Positions 38,171 through 47,117 of a stretch of DNA of 64,000 nt are shown here, in pieces (positions within the stretch are counted from its first letter, which is position 1; every line of letters starts with the position of its first letter). Source of the DNA: Paracoccus alcaliphilus (GTDB lineage Bacteria > Pseudomonadota > Alphaproteobacteria > Rhodobacterales > Rhodobacteraceae); contig NZ_CP067127.1 in assembly GCF_028553725.1 (NCBI RefSeq), forward strand, positions 124,001 through 188,000, written 5' to 3'. The translations under genes were made by a program, and so were the position numbers. The notes under the pieces were generated by a model. It had not been told where the DNA came from. It did no database searches and saw nothing but the letters and a program-made list of their open reading frames with translations.

Positions 38171-39223
38171 ATGACGCGCAAAGACGGGGTGTTCACCGAG
38201 GCGCAGCTTGCAGAACTGGTGGCAGCGATTTTCCGGGGCCACGATGTGCCGCCACAGGATGCACGACGTGTGGCCGAATGCCTGGTGCTGGCGGATCTGC
38301 GCGGCGTTTCCTCGCATGGTGTGTCGCGCGTGCCGATCTATGCCGAGAGGTTGCGGCGCGGGCTGGTGAAGGCGCGGCCCGACATGCGTCTTGAGCAGGT
38401 GCTGACCGTGGCCGCGCGGCTGGACGCCGATGACGCGCTGGGGTTCGTGGCGGCGACGAAGGCGATGGATTGCGCGACCGCAATGGCGCGCGAACATGGG
38501 ATGGGAATGACCTTCGTGCGCCGCTCGACCCATTTCGGGATGGCCGCGAATTACCTGTTGCAGGCGACCGATGCCGGGCTGGCCGCGTTCGTCTTTACCA
38601 ATGCTTCGCGGGCGATGCCGATCTGGGGCGGGCGAGAGCCCTTCCTTGGCACCAGCCCCTTCGCCTTTGCCGCGCCCTGCGGCGATCAGCCGGTCGTGCT
38701 GGACATGGCGCTGTCGGTGGTGGCGCGGGGCAAGGTGCGCCGGGCCGCCGCACGGGGCGAGGCGATCCCCGAAGGATGGGCGCTGGATGCCGAGGGCAAT
38801 CCCACCACCGATGCGCGCAAGGGTTATGAGGGCGTGGTGCTGCCACTGGCCGGGGCCAAGGGCTCGGGGCTTGCGCTGATGATGGAAATCGTCGCGGGTG
38901 TGATGTCGGGCGCGGCTTTCGGCGGGGCGGTGGGCAACCAATACAATGATTTCGATGCGCCGCAGGATGTGGGCCATTGCTTCATCGCCTTTCGGCCCGA
39001 CCTGTTCGACGGGCCCGAGGAATACCGGACGCGGATGGAGGCCTTGCGCCACCGTGCCAAGGACCAGCCCCGTGCCGCCGGCGTGGCCGAGATCCTGTTG
39101 CCCGGCGAGATCGAGGCACGGACGACCCAGGCCCGCCGCCGCGACGGCATCCGCATCGACCCCGAGGATCTGGCCGCCCTGCGCGCCGAAGCCGAACGGG
39201 TCGGCGCAGCCTTCCCGGCCTGA
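38171..39223 (+). CDS. Malate/L-lactate dehydrogenase (Ldh_2) family oxidoreductase
   Basis: The 350-residue NAD(P)-dependent enzyme reduces or oxidises 2-oxo/2-hydroxy acids. Family marks are DLRGVSSHGVSRVPIY, FVRRSTHFGMAANY with the catalytic His, PFAFAAPC and GAKGSGLALMMEIVAGVMSG. Length is normal. An AGAGGAGG site precedes the ATG. It is the first gene of a plus-strand run of carboxylate genes; the exact substrate (for example 2,3-diketo- or hydroxy-acid) is not readable. Confidence 0.92.
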   Translation: MTRKDGVFTEAQLAELVAAIFRGHDVPPQDARRVAECLVLADLRGVSSHGVSRVPIYAERLRRGLVKARPDMRLEQVLTVAARLDADDALGFVAATKAMDCATAMAREHGMGMTFVRRSTHFGMAANYLLQATDAGLAAFVFTNASRAMPIWGGREPFLGTSPFAFAAPCGDQPVVLDMALSVVARGKVRRAAARGEAIPEGWALDAEGNPTTDARKGYEGVVLPLAGAKGSGLALMMEIVAGVMSGAAFGGAVGNQYNDFDAPQDVGHCFIAFRPDLFDGPEEYRTRMEALRHRAKDQPRAAGVAEILLPGEIEARTTQARRRDGIRIDPEDLAALRAEAERVGAAFPA

Positions 39224-39261
39224 AATCCGAACGCCCTTTGCCCGATAACCGGAGACTGCCC

Positions 39262-40389
39262 ATGCAAGACACGCCCCGTTCCGCCCCAAGGCTGCTGATC
39301 CTTGATGGCGACGGCATCAGCCCCGAGATCGTCGGCGCCACGATCAGGGTTCTGGACACCATCGACAGCCGCCTTGGCCTTGGGCTGGACATCCAGCGGG
39401 CCGAGGTCGGGCTGTGCCCTCTGGCCGCGCAGGGCACGACCTTTCCGGATGGACTGCTGGAACAGGCCCGCGCGGCGGACGGGATCATTCTGGGGCCGGT
39501 CTCGCATAATGATTACCCGCCGGTGGCAGAGGGCGGGATCAACCCTTCCGGCCATCTGCGCCGGCATCTGGACCTGTTCGCCAATATCCGCCCGGCGCGT
39601 TCGCATCCCGATTTCCCGGCGCGCTGCGGTGTGCCGGTCGATCTGGTGATCGTGCGCGAGAATACCGAAGGCTTTTACGCCGACCGCACCATGTTTGCGG
39701 GCACGGGCGAATATATGCCGACCGAGGATGTCGCCATCGCCATGCGCAAGGTCACTCGTCACGGCTCGACGCGGATCGCCGAAGCCGGGTTCCGGCTGGC
39801 GCGGCAGCGCGGCGGCAGGCTGACCGTGGTGCACAAGGGCAATGTGCTGCGGCTCAGCGATGGGTTGTTTCTGCAATGCACCCGCGAGGTGGCGAAGAAT
39901 TTCCCCGATGTCGCGTTCGAGGAGGTGCTGGTCGATGCGATGGCCGCGTTGCTGGTGCGCGATGCCAGCGCCTTTGACACCATCGTCACCACCAATATGT
40001 TTGGCGACATTCTGTCGGATCAGGCCACCGAGATCGCGGGCAGTATCGGGCTGGCGGCCTCGTTGAATGCCGGAACCGATCATGCGATGGCGCAGGCGCA
40101 GCACGGCTCGGCGCCCTCGATCGCGGGGCAGGACCGGGCAAATCCCTGCTCGTTGATCAACTCGACCGCCATGCTGCTGCGATGGCTGGGCGAACGCCGC
40201 GCCGATCCCCGGCTGGAACAGGCCGCGCGGATGATCGAGACGGCGGTGGACCGGGTGATCGCGGTTCCCGAATGGCGCACCGGCGATATGGGCGGCCCGC
40301 TTGGCACCGGCGCATTCACCGCGCGGCTGGTCGAAACGCTTGAACGGCTGGATCCCGACGGGCTGGCCCGAACCGGAACGGAGGACTGA
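39262..40389 (+). CDS. Isocitrate/isopropylmalate/tartrate dehydrogenase family enzyme
   Basis: The 375-residue protein is a beta-decarboxylating dehydrogenase that acts on a 2-hydroxy di- or tricarboxylate. Visible marks are LLILDGDGISPEIVGATIRV, VIVRENTEGFYADR, VHKGNVLRLSDGLF, FDTIVTTNMFGDILSDQATE and HGSAPSIAGQDRANP. The context (tricarboxylate transport, TcuAB) argues for a substrate such as isocitrate, tartrate or a homologue rather than for leucine synthesis. ATG at 39262 follows CGGAG. Confidence 0.92.
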   Translation: MQDTPRSAPRLLILDGDGISPEIVGATIRVLDTIDSRLGLGLDIQRAEVGLCPLAAQGTTFPDGLLEQARAADGIILGPVSHNDYPPVAEGGINPSGHLRRHLDLFANIRPARSHPDFPARCGVPVDLVIVRENTEGFYADRTMFAGTGEYMPTEDVAIAMRKVTRHGSTRIAEAGFRLARQRGGRLTVVHKGNVLRLSDGLFLQCTREVAKNFPDVAFEEVLVDAMAALLVRDASAFDTIVTTNMFGDILSDQATEIAGSIGLAASLNAGTDHAMAQAQHGSAPSIAGQDRANPCSLINSTAMLLRWLGERRADPRLEQAARMIETAVDRVIAVPEWRTGDMGGPLGTGAFTARLVETLERLDPDGLARTGTED

Positions 40390-40390
40390 C

Positions 40391-41104
40391 ATGGAGCGGA
40401 TCAACGCATTGCTGGCGCCGACCGGCACGCTGCGAGTGGTGATCAACATGGGCAATGCCATCCTGACCCGCACGGCGTATGACGGACAGCCAGCGGGGAT
40501 TTCCGTGGATCTGGCCGGCGAATTCGCGCAAAGCCGGGGCCTGCCGCTTGAGCTTGTGACGGTGCCGAACGCCGCCGCCTCGGTCGAGGCAATCGGGGCG
40601 GGCAGGGCCGATCTGGGCTTTTTCGCCATCGACCCCGCGCGGGCCGCACTGGTGCGTTTCACGGACCCTTGGGTGCTGATCGAGGGCTGGTATCTGGTGC
40701 CCGAGGCATCGCCCATCGTCTCGGTCGATCAGGTGGACCGGCCCGGCCATCGGATCGCCGTTGCCAAAGGCAGCGCCTATGACCTGTTCCTCAGCCGCAC
40801 GATCTCGCAGGCCAGTCTTCAACGCACGAAAACCTCGCAAGAGGTGGTGGATTTCTGTCTTTCCAATGGGTTCGAGGTTGCCGCCGGTATCCGCCAGCAG
40901 CTTGAGGCCGATCAGGCGCGGCATCCGGGACTGCGGCTTCTGCCCGGCCGCTTCATGGTGATCCGGCAGGCGCTGGGGGTTCCGGCCGGGCGCGATCCGG
41001 CCGTTTCCGCCACCGTGAACGACTTTCTGGCCGGGGCGCGTGACAGTGGTCTGGTGGCGCGCCTGATCGCCGAAAACCGGGCCGAGGGCGCCACTGTGGC
41101 CTGA
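40391..41104 (+). CDS. Solute-binding family 3 domain protein without signal peptide
   Basis: The 237-residue protein has the two-lobe pattern of amino-acid-type binding proteins (GTLRVVINMGNAILT, SVEAIGAGRADLGFFAIDPA, GHRIAVAKGSAYDLFLSRTI). The N-terminus MERINALLAPTG is hydrophilic, so it should stay in the cytoplasm. It begins 1 base after the stop of the dehydrogenase gene, with GGAGG before it, so it is part of the catabolic operon. Cytoplasmic members may act as enzymes (cyclohexadienyl-dehydratase-like) or ligand sensors. Function not known. Confidence 0.8.
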   Translation: MERINALLAPTGTLRVVINMGNAILTRTAYDGQPAGISVDLAGEFAQSRGLPLELVTVPNAAASVEAIGAGRADLGFFAIDPARAALVRFTDPWVLIEGWYLVPEASPIVSVDQVDRPGHRIAVAKGSAYDLFLSRTISQASLQRTKTSQEVVDFCLSNGFEVAAGIRQQLEADQARHPGLRLLPGRFMVIRQALGVPAGRDPAVSATVNDFLAGARDSGLVARLIAENRAEGATVA

Positions 41105-41139
41105 GCCAGATTCAGGATTCGGGCCGGGATTTACGATTC

Positions 41140-41160
41140 TGACAGCTTTTTGACAGCTTT
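41140..41160 (+). promoter_or_regulatory. Direct repeat and possible -35 upstream of tctC
   Basis: TGACAGCTTT occurs twice in tandem, at 41140-41149 and 41151-41160, about 70 bases before the TctC start. The second copy forms TTGACA, a canonical -35. The pair could be a response-regulator site (TctD is encoded downstream), but no good -10 is obvious. Confidence 0.4.
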
Positions 41161-41222
41161 GTGTGTTCTAACTGGTACGAGATGCGGTTTCGGCCGCACC
41201 ACGCAATGGGAGGAAAATATAA

Positions 41223-42323
41223 ATGACGTCTCTGCTCCGCCAGGTGCGGACCGCGGTCGCTTCGGTCGCAGTCGCTGCCAGCTTCGCTTTCGCCGCCCCA
41301 GCAATGGCCCAGGAGGTCGATTTTTCCGGCAAGAACATCGAATGGACGATTCCATTCTCGGAAGGTGGCGGCTCGGATGTCTGGGCGCGGTTTTTGGCGC
41401 CCTATCTGTCGCGCCATCTGCCCGGCAATCCCAGCGTGATCATCCGCAACGTCCCCGGCGGCGGCTCGATCACCGGGACGAACGAATTCGCAGCCCGCGC
41501 CCGCCCGAACGGGTTGCAGCTTGTGGGCACCTCGGGTTCGACCCAGTTCCCCTATCTGCTGGGCGATCCCCGCGTACGCTATGACTACGAGGTTTTCGAG
41601 CCGGTGCTGGTCTCGCCGACCGGCGGCGTGGTCTATATTCCCGCCAGCTTCGGGGTCGAGAATGCGTCCGAACTGGGCCAGCTGGCCGATCGCGAACTGG
41701 TCTATGCCAGCCAGGGCGCGACCTCGCTCGATCTGGTGCCGATGCTGGCATTCGAGGTGATGGGGCTGAACGTCCGCCATGTCTTCGGCATGACCGGGCG
41801 AGGCGACGGCCGTCTGGCCTTCGAACGCGGCGAGGCGACCATCGACTATCAGACCTCGTCGGCCTATCTGACCAACGTGCAGCCGCTGGTGGATAACGGC
41901 ACGGTCGTGCCGCTGTTCTCGTGGGGTGTTCTGGACGCCCAGGGCAACGTGCAGCGCGATCCCTCGTTCCCCGACATTCCGCATTTCGTCGAAGCCTATG
42001 AAATGATGCATGGCGATGCCCCCTCGGGTCTGGCCTTCGACGCCTACATGGCCTTCTTCGGCTCGGGCTTTGCGGCGCAGAAGCCGGCCATGCTGCCCGC
42101 CGGGACGCCGCCCGAGATCGTCCAGGCCTATCGCGAGGCCTTCGCCGCCGCCGTCGCCGACCCGGAACTGGTCGCCAGTGCCGGCGAAATCCTGGGCGAC
42201 TATGAGCAGGCGGTCGGTGACGATGTGGCCGGTCTTTATCGCGTGGCGACCACCATCGACCCGGAAGCCCGCGAATGGGTGCAGAACTATCTGCGCGAAA
42301 ATCATAACGTCACGCTTAACTGA
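41223..42323 (+). CDS. tctC: Tripartite tricarboxylate transporter substrate-binding protein TctC
   Basis: The 366-residue periplasmic protein has a Sec signal (cleavage near PAMAQ) and the TctC/BugT pattern: IEWTIPFSEGGGSDVWARFL, NVPGGGSITGTNEFA, VGTSGSTQFPYLLGDPRV. It captures a tri- or dicarboxylate for the membrane protein encoded next. It resembles a second TctC at 52463-53560 in most motifs, so the two are paralogues. GGGAGG precedes the ATG. Confidence 0.93.
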   Translation: MTSLLRQVRTAVASVAVAASFAFAAPAMAQEVDFSGKNIEWTIPFSEGGGSDVWARFLAPYLSRHLPGNPSVIIRNVPGGGSITGTNEFAARARPNGLQLVGTSGSTQFPYLLGDPRVRYDYEVFEPVLVSPTGGVVYIPASFGVENASELGQLADRELVYASQGATSLDLVPMLAFEVMGLNVRHVFGMTGRGDGRLAFERGEATIDYQTSSAYLTNVQPLVDNGTVVPLFSWGVLDAQGNVQRDPSFPDIPHFVEAYEMMHGDAPSGLAFDAYMAFFGSGFAAQKPAMLPAGTPPEIVQAYREAFAAAVADPELVASAGEILGDYEQAVGDDVAGLYRVATTIDPEAREWVQNYLRENHNVTLN

Positions 42324-42332
42324 ACCAGAAAT

Positions 42333-42360
42333 GCGCCGTGCCCTTCGTGGGGCGCGGCGC
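42333..42360 (+). terminator. Hairpin between tctC and tctAB, probable attenuator
   Basis: Arms GCGCCGTGCCC and GGGCGCGGCGC (one wobble pair) enclose a TTCGTG loop and are followed by CCGCCTTTTCC. It is 9 bases after the tctC stop. Such partial terminators or stabilising stems let the binding protein be made in excess over the membrane part. Confidence 0.55.
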
Positions 42361-42538
42361 CCGCCTTTTCCTGCCGTTCGTTCAGGATACGCCGGTCCAC
42401 CCTGCCGTTTCGCGCAGGACGCCCTCGGTTCGGAACATTCCGGATATCATCAAGCAAGCGGCGGGTCGCGACTGCGCCTATCGAGCGCGGAACAATCGTG
42501 ACACGCTGTTCATGTCAGTAAGATCCAGGGTGTGATCC

Positions 42539-44536
42539 ATGATCATAGACGCAATATTCTCGGCACTCGACACGGTGCTGACACTACAACACTTCAAGTA
42601 CCTGCTGGTCGGAGTCCTGGTCGGCCTGGTGGTCGGCATCCTGCCGGGGCTGGGCGGAATCGTGGGCATGTCGCTTCTGCTGCCCTTCGTTTACGGCATG
42701 GAGCCAAGCTCGGCCATGGCCATGCTGATCGGCATCCTGCCGGTTCTGGCAATCGCGGATACCTTTGCATCGGTGCTGATGGGGATTCCGGGTTCATCGG
42801 CCTCGCAGGCGACCATTCTTGACGGCTTTCCGCTGGCCAAGAAGGGTCAGGCGGCGCGGGCGCTCAGCGCGGCCTTCACGGCGTCGCTTTTCGGCGGTCT
42901 GTTCGGCGCATTGGTGCTGACGGTTGCCGTGCTTCTGGCGCGACCGCTGATCCTGTCCTTCGGCGCGGCCGAGTTGTTCATGCTGACGATATTCGGCCTG
43001 TCGATGGTCGGCGTCCTGTCCGGGCAGAGCCTTGCCAAGGGCCTTGCGGCCTGCGCCGCCGGGCTTGCGCTTGGCGCGGTCGGCGCGGCCCCGGCAACGG
43101 GCGAATACCGGATGGAGTTCGGCTCGCTCTACCTGATGAACGGCCTGCCGCTGGTGATCGTCGGCCTGGCGCTGTTCGCCATCCCCGAGATCGGCGACCT
43201 GCTGCGCAAGAACAGCTCGATCGCCAGCGGCGCCACCGGCCTCGGCCAAGGCTGGGCTCAGGGGATCAGGGATACCTGGGTATATCGCTGGCTGACGCTG
43301 CGTCTGGCGGGTCTGGGCGCGATTCTGGGCATGATCCCGGGCCTTGGCGGATCGGTCGTGGACTGGATCGCCTATGGCCATGTCATCCAGACCTCGAAGG
43401 ACCGCAGCCAGTTCGGCAAGGGCGACATCCGCGGCGTGATCGCGGTGGAATCGACCACCTCGTCGAAAGAGGGCGGCGGCCTTGTCCCGACCCTGCTGTT
43501 CGGGATTCCGGGCTCGGGCTCGATGGCGATCTTCCTGGCGGGCATGGTGCTGATCGGGCTGCAACCCGGACCGGCGATGGTCAGCACCAACCTCGACGTG
43601 ACCTATACGATCGTCTGGTCGCTGGCGGTCGCCAACGTGATGGGGACCGCGCTTTGCATCGTGCTTGCGCCGTCGGTCGCCCGGATCACCACGATCCGCT
43701 ATCCCCTGATCGCGCCCTTCATGATCATGGTGATCTCGTTCGCCGCCTTCCAGCCGAACCGCTCGCTCTATGACCTGGTGACGCTGCTGGTGCTGGGGGT
43801 CGTCGGCATCCTGCTGCGCCGCTTCGGCTGGCCGCGCCCGGCCTTTCTGATCGGCTTCGTGCTGTCCACGCAGGGCGAACGCTATCTGTATCAGGCGCTG
43901 CAATTCTCGGGCTGGAGCTTTTTCACCCGTCCGATCGTCCTGATCATCGCGGGAATCATCATCCTGTCGGTCTGGCTCAGCATCCGCTCGACCAAGGGCG
44001 AGGGCGGCAAGATCCAGACCGAGGGCAGCGGCACCGTTTCCGACGACCACCCGATCTGGCCGCAATACGCCTTCACCCTGGGGCTGGTGGCGCTTTTCGC
44101 CTTCGCCATCTACGATACCATCGGCCTGACGACGCTTGGCAAGATCTTCCCGATGGGCATCGCTATCGCGGGGCTTGTCGCCTGCGCCTTCGTGCTGGTG
44201 CCGCAGCTTCGGGGCAACCGTCAGAGCGGCGCCGTTTTCGACGCCGAAGAGCAGAACCGCCAGGACGAGGACGGGCCGGTTTCGCTGCTGGGCTATATAG
44301 GCTGGCTTGCGGCCTTCGTCGCGACGATCGCGCTGGTGGGCTATTTCCTTGCGGTGCTGATCCTTTTCTTCGCCTTCCTGCGCATCGTCGCCAGGGCGGG
44401 CTGGCTTCAGATCGCGCTGCTTACGGCCGCTGCCGCAGGGATCCTGATGGCATTGGTCGGGGCGCTCAATATGGTGATGCCCGAGGGCCTGTTGCAGCGG
44501 CACTTCTACGACTATCTGTTCTGGCCGCTGATCTGA
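42539..44536 (+). CDS. TctA-TctB fusion, membrane part of tripartite tricarboxylate transporter
   Basis: The 665-residue protein contains the large TctA permease in about residues 1-500 (VGILPGLGGIVGMSLLLPFV, GIPGSSASQATILDGFPLAK, LFGIPGSGSMAIFLAGMVLI) followed by a linker and a four-helix TctB-like part (about 515-665, IWPQYAFTLGLVALFAFAIY to the end). In most systems these are separate genes. It works with the TctC encoded 215 bases upstream as a cation-driven importer of citrate-like acids. Confidence 0.9.
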   Translation: MIIDAIFSALDTVLTLQHFKYLLVGVLVGLVVGILPGLGGIVGMSLLLPFVYGMEPSSAMAMLIGILPVLAIADTFASVLMGIPGSSASQATILDGFPLAKKGQAARALSAAFTASLFGGLFGALVLTVAVLLARPLILSFGAAELFMLTIFGLSMVGVLSGQSLAKGLAACAAGLALGAVGAAPATGEYRMEFGSLYLMNGLPLVIVGLALFAIPEIGDLLRKNSSIASGATGLGQGWAQGIRDTWVYRWLTLRLAGLGAILGMIPGLGGSVVDWIAYGHVIQTSKDRSQFGKGDIRGVIAVESTTSSKEGGGLVPTLLFGIPGSGSMAIFLAGMVLIGLQPGPAMVSTNLDVTYTIVWSLAVANVMGTALCIVLAPSVARITTIRYPLIAPFMIMVISFAAFQPNRSLYDLVTLLVLGVVGILLRRFGWPRPAFLIGFVLSTQGERYLYQALQFSGWSFFTRPIVLIIAGIIILSVWLSIRSTKGEGGKIQTEGSGTVSDDHPIWPQYAFTLGLVALFAFAIYDTIGLTTLGKIFPMGIAIAGLVACAFVLVPQLRGNRQSGAVFDAEEQNRQDEDGPVSLLGYIGWLAAFVATIALVGYFLAVLILFFAFLRIVARAGWLQIALLTAAAAGILMALVGALNMVMPEGLLQRHFYDYLFWPLI

Positions 44537-44557
44537 CACGGGCCGGTCACCAAAATC

Positions 44558-44585
44558 ATTGCCCGCGCCTAATCGCGCGGGCAAT
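44558..44585 (+). terminator. Terminator-like hairpin between tctAB and prpF
   Basis: Perfect 11-base arms ATTGCCCGCGC and GCGCGGGCAAT with a 6-base loop lie 21 bases after the tctAB stop and end 27 bases before the prpF start. Only a short T stretch follows, so read-through to prpF is likely. Confidence 0.6.
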
Positions 44586-44612
44586 TTCTGTCAAACCGGA
44601 GGAGAAACATTC

Positions 44613-45698
44613 ATGGCAAGGCAATATGCCATCCCCTGCATCCTGATGCGTGGCGGCACGTCCAAGGGCCCTTATTTCCGCACAACCGACCTGCCCGCCG
44701 ATCCCGGGGCGCGCGACCGCGTGTTGCTGGCCGTGATGGGTTCGCCCGATGCGCGGCAGATCGACGGGATCGGGGGCGCCGATACGCTGACCTCGAAAGT
44801 GGCGATGGTGCAGCCTTCCTCGCGCGAGGGGGTGGATGTGGATTACCTGTTCGCGCAGGTTTCGGTCACCGAAGCCGTGGTCGATACCGCACCATCCTGC
44901 GGCAATATCCTTGCAGGTGTCGGCCCCTTTGCCATCGAACGCGGCATGGTCCCGGCGACGGGAACCGAGACGCGGGTCATCATCTATAACGTCAATACCG
45001 ACAGCCGGATCGAGGCGCTGGTGACGACGGATGGCGATGGCGTCGATTACGACGGCGACACCGCCATCGCGGGCGTACCCGGCACCGCCGCCGCCGTGCG
45101 GCTGAACTTCATGGATATCGTGGGGTCCAAGACCAGCGGGCTGCTGCCAAGCGGCCATATCCGCGAAGAGATCGACGGTGTCGAGGTGACGCTGATCGAC
45201 GTGGCCGTGCCGATGATGATCCTGCGCGCCGCCGATCTGGGCAAGACCGGCTATGAGACTCCGGCCGAGCTGGACGCCGACCGCGACTTCTTCGCCCGGC
45301 TGGAGGCGATGCGGCTCGAGGCCGGTCGCCGCATGGGGCTGGGCGACGTGACCGGCAAGGTGATCCCGAAGGTGGCGATCCTTGCCGCGCCGAAGGATGG
45401 TGGCCATATCGCCGCGCGCTATTTCGTGCCGCACAAGGCTCATGCCGCCTTTGCCGTGACCGGCGCGCTGTGCGTCTCGACCGTGGCGATGCTGGAGGGA
45501 TCGGTCTCGGACGGGCTGGCGATCCGGCCCGAGGGCGAGGACCGCGAAATCCTGATCGAGCATCCCTCGGGCCAGATCGACGTGGCGCTGCGCACCTCGG
45601 GGCAGGGGGCAGGGTTGCAGGTGCTGAGTGCAGGCGCGATCCGCACCGCCCGCAAATTGTTCACCGGAGAGGTGTTTGTTCCCGCCGACACGATCTGA
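44613..45698 (+). CDS. PrpF-family isomerase/tautomerase
   Basis: The 361-residue protein belongs to the PrpF/aconitate-isomerase family (diaminopimelate-epimerase fold): IPCILMRGGTSKGPYF, GGADTLTSKVAMV, DTAPSCGNILAGVGPFAIE with the family Cys. Members isomerise trans-aconitate-type acids or oxalomesaconate (GalD). Next to tcuAB the likely job is to interconvert aconitate isomers during tricarballylate or aconitate use. CCGGAGGAG precedes the ATG. Confidence 0.9.
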   Translation: MARQYAIPCILMRGGTSKGPYFRTTDLPADPGARDRVLLAVMGSPDARQIDGIGGADTLTSKVAMVQPSSREGVDVDYLFAQVSVTEAVVDTAPSCGNILAGVGPFAIERGMVPATGTETRVIIYNVNTDSRIEALVTTDGDGVDYDGDTAIAGVPGTAAAVRLNFMDIVGSKTSGLLPSGHIREEIDGVEVTLIDVAVPMMILRAADLGKTGYETPAELDADRDFFARLEAMRLEAGRRMGLGDVTGKVIPKVAILAAPKDGGHIAARYFVPHKAHAAFAVTGALCVSTVAMLEGSVSDGLAIRPEGEDREILIEHPSGQIDVALRTSGQGAGLQVLSAGAIRTARKLFTGEVFVPADTI

Positions 45699-45717
45699 AC
45701 GCTGGGTAACCGCAAAT

Positions 45718-45772
45718 GGAAAGGGGTGCCGAGGCACCCAGCCCCTATGGTAAATGTTGATATTGGCTGGAA
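45718..45772 (+). repeat. Left terminal inverted repeat of the ATPase unit
   Basis: It begins GGAAAGGGGTGCC, has a core GCCCCTATGGTAAATGTTGA and ends GGCTGGAA. The reverse complement of 47118-47171 matches it with small differences and one 2-base gap: GGAAAAGGGGTGCC, core GCCCCTACGGTAAATGTTGA, end GGTTTGGAA. Confidence 0.85.
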
Positions 45773-45879
45773 CCGCCCCATGTGGGCGGCTCCACCGTGC
45801 TGAAAAACCCTGTCCTATCGGCCTCGATACGGTATCTTCTCTGGATCCTGCGTTCTTGCGGAACAGGGAAACTTGCCCT

Positions 45880-45931
45880 AACTTATCTGATATAGGAATA
45901 ACTTACTCCTCGTTAAGATAAGTTGGAGTAA
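45880..45931 (+). promoter_or_regulatory. Nested inverted repeats over the ATPase ribosome site
   Basis: AACTTATCT (45880-45888) pairs with AGATAAGTT (45916-45924), and TTACTCC (45903-45909) pairs with GGAGTAA (45925-45931), the latter holding the ribosome site of the ATPase gene. The region is AT-rich. It may be an operator for the ATPase's own winged helix or an RNA fold that hides the ribosome site. Confidence 0.5.
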
Positions 45932-45934
45932 CCG

Positions 45935-47050
45935 ATGACCGATCTTCTCGTGTCCCGCCCGGATATGGCCGACACCATAGCAGCAATGCTCAGCCCGGAT
46001 CCACTGGTCGGATCCCTCTCGGGGCTGTTTCTGGCGGCACCGCGCCGGACCGGGAAAAGCACGTTCCTCCGCACCGACCTTACGCCGTTGCTGAAGTCCA
46101 AGGGCAAGACCGTCCTCTATGTCGACCTATGGGCGGACCGGACTCGCGATCCTGGGGCGCTGATCTTCGACTGCATCCGCGCCGGACTCGAGGAACACTC
46201 CAGTTCGATCCGCAGGTTCCAGAAATCCATGCCGGTGGACAGAATCGGTATTCTCGGCTTTTCGATCAGCTTCAAGTCTGCCGAGGAGTTCACCGGCACC
46301 CCTTCGGATGCCCTGCAGCTCCTCGCTGCGGCTACTGGGCGGGATGTCGTGCTGATCGTGGATGAAGCCCAGCAGTCGCTCGAAAGCGAGGATGGCATCT
46401 CTGCGATGTTCGCGCTCAAGGCTGCGCGCGACGCGGTCAACCAAAAGCCGGGCGCCGACCAGCCGAAGCTCTACCTCGTCATGACTGGATCGCATCGCGA
46501 CAAGCTTGCGGCCCTTGTCTATGATCAGAAGTCGCCCTTCTTCGGGGCGCAGGTGCGGGACTTTCCGCCTCTCGGGAAGGAATATTCCAAGGCTGTTGCA
46601 GACCGCGTCAACACCCATCTGTCCGAGGGCAATCGCCTCTCGGTAGATGAATTGGACCAGGCTTTCCAGAGGCTCGGCCGCAAGCCCGAGATGCTGATCG
46701 AGTGTCTCCGCGATCTGGTTCTGGAACCGGTCGAGGCGCCCATTGCCCTCGAGGCGATCGTAGAGCGCAGGAAAGCGCAGATGGAAGCAGCACGCAGGTC
46801 CGAAATTGCGGCGCTTTCAAATCTGCAGCAAGCTATCCTGCGGCGTATCGCCCGAGAGCGCACGGATTTTGCACCATTCACGGCTGAAACGCGACACGCT
46901 CTAGCCGAAGTAAACGGCGGGCGGATGCCCTCGCTCGGCGCGATCCAGAAGGCACTCGACGTTCTTCGGGAGAAGGGCTTCATCTGGCGCCCAGGCTATG
47001 GGGCCTATGCCCTGGAAAATGCCGAGATCGTCGGGGCCCTCGACCTTTAG
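45935..47050 (+). CDS. AAA-type ATPase with C-terminal winged helix
   Basis: The 371-residue protein has Walker A FLAAPRRTGKSTFL (about residue 33-46), Walker B DVVLIVDEAQQS (about 143-154), a sensor-like LYLVMTGSHRDKLAAL, and a C-terminal winged-helix-like segment (LQQAILRRIARERTDFAPF to WRPGYGAYALEN). It resembles the archaeal-ATPase/STAND-like group of predicted NTPases. It is the sole gene inside the inverted-repeat unit. Its role may be DNA transposition help, a defence function or regulation; the sequence does not decide. Confidence 0.8.
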   Translation: MTDLLVSRPDMADTIAAMLSPDPLVGSLSGLFLAAPRRTGKSTFLRTDLTPLLKSKGKTVLYVDLWADRTRDPGALIFDCIRAGLEEHSSSIRRFQKSMPVDRIGILGFSISFKSAEEFTGTPSDALQLLAAATGRDVVLIVDEAQQSLESEDGISAMFALKAARDAVNQKPGADQPKLYLVMTGSHRDKLAALVYDQKSPFFGAQVRDFPPLGKEYSKAVADRVNTHLSEGNRLSVDELDQAFQRLGRKPEMLIECLRDLVLEPVEAPIALEAIVERRKAQMEAARRSEIAALSNLQQAILRRIARERTDFAPFTAETRHALAEVNGGRMPSLGAIQKALDVLREKGFIWRPGYGAYALENAEIVGALDL

Positions 47051-47117
47051 GGCGGGGCACAGGAACTATCATCGTAAGCTCGTCCATTCCATTGCTCGCA
47101 GGGCTGAGAACGCAAAG

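Noticed and set aside
42794..44584. 596-codon minus-strand frame opposite tctAB
   Set aside because: Antisense of a membrane protein gene; no domain.
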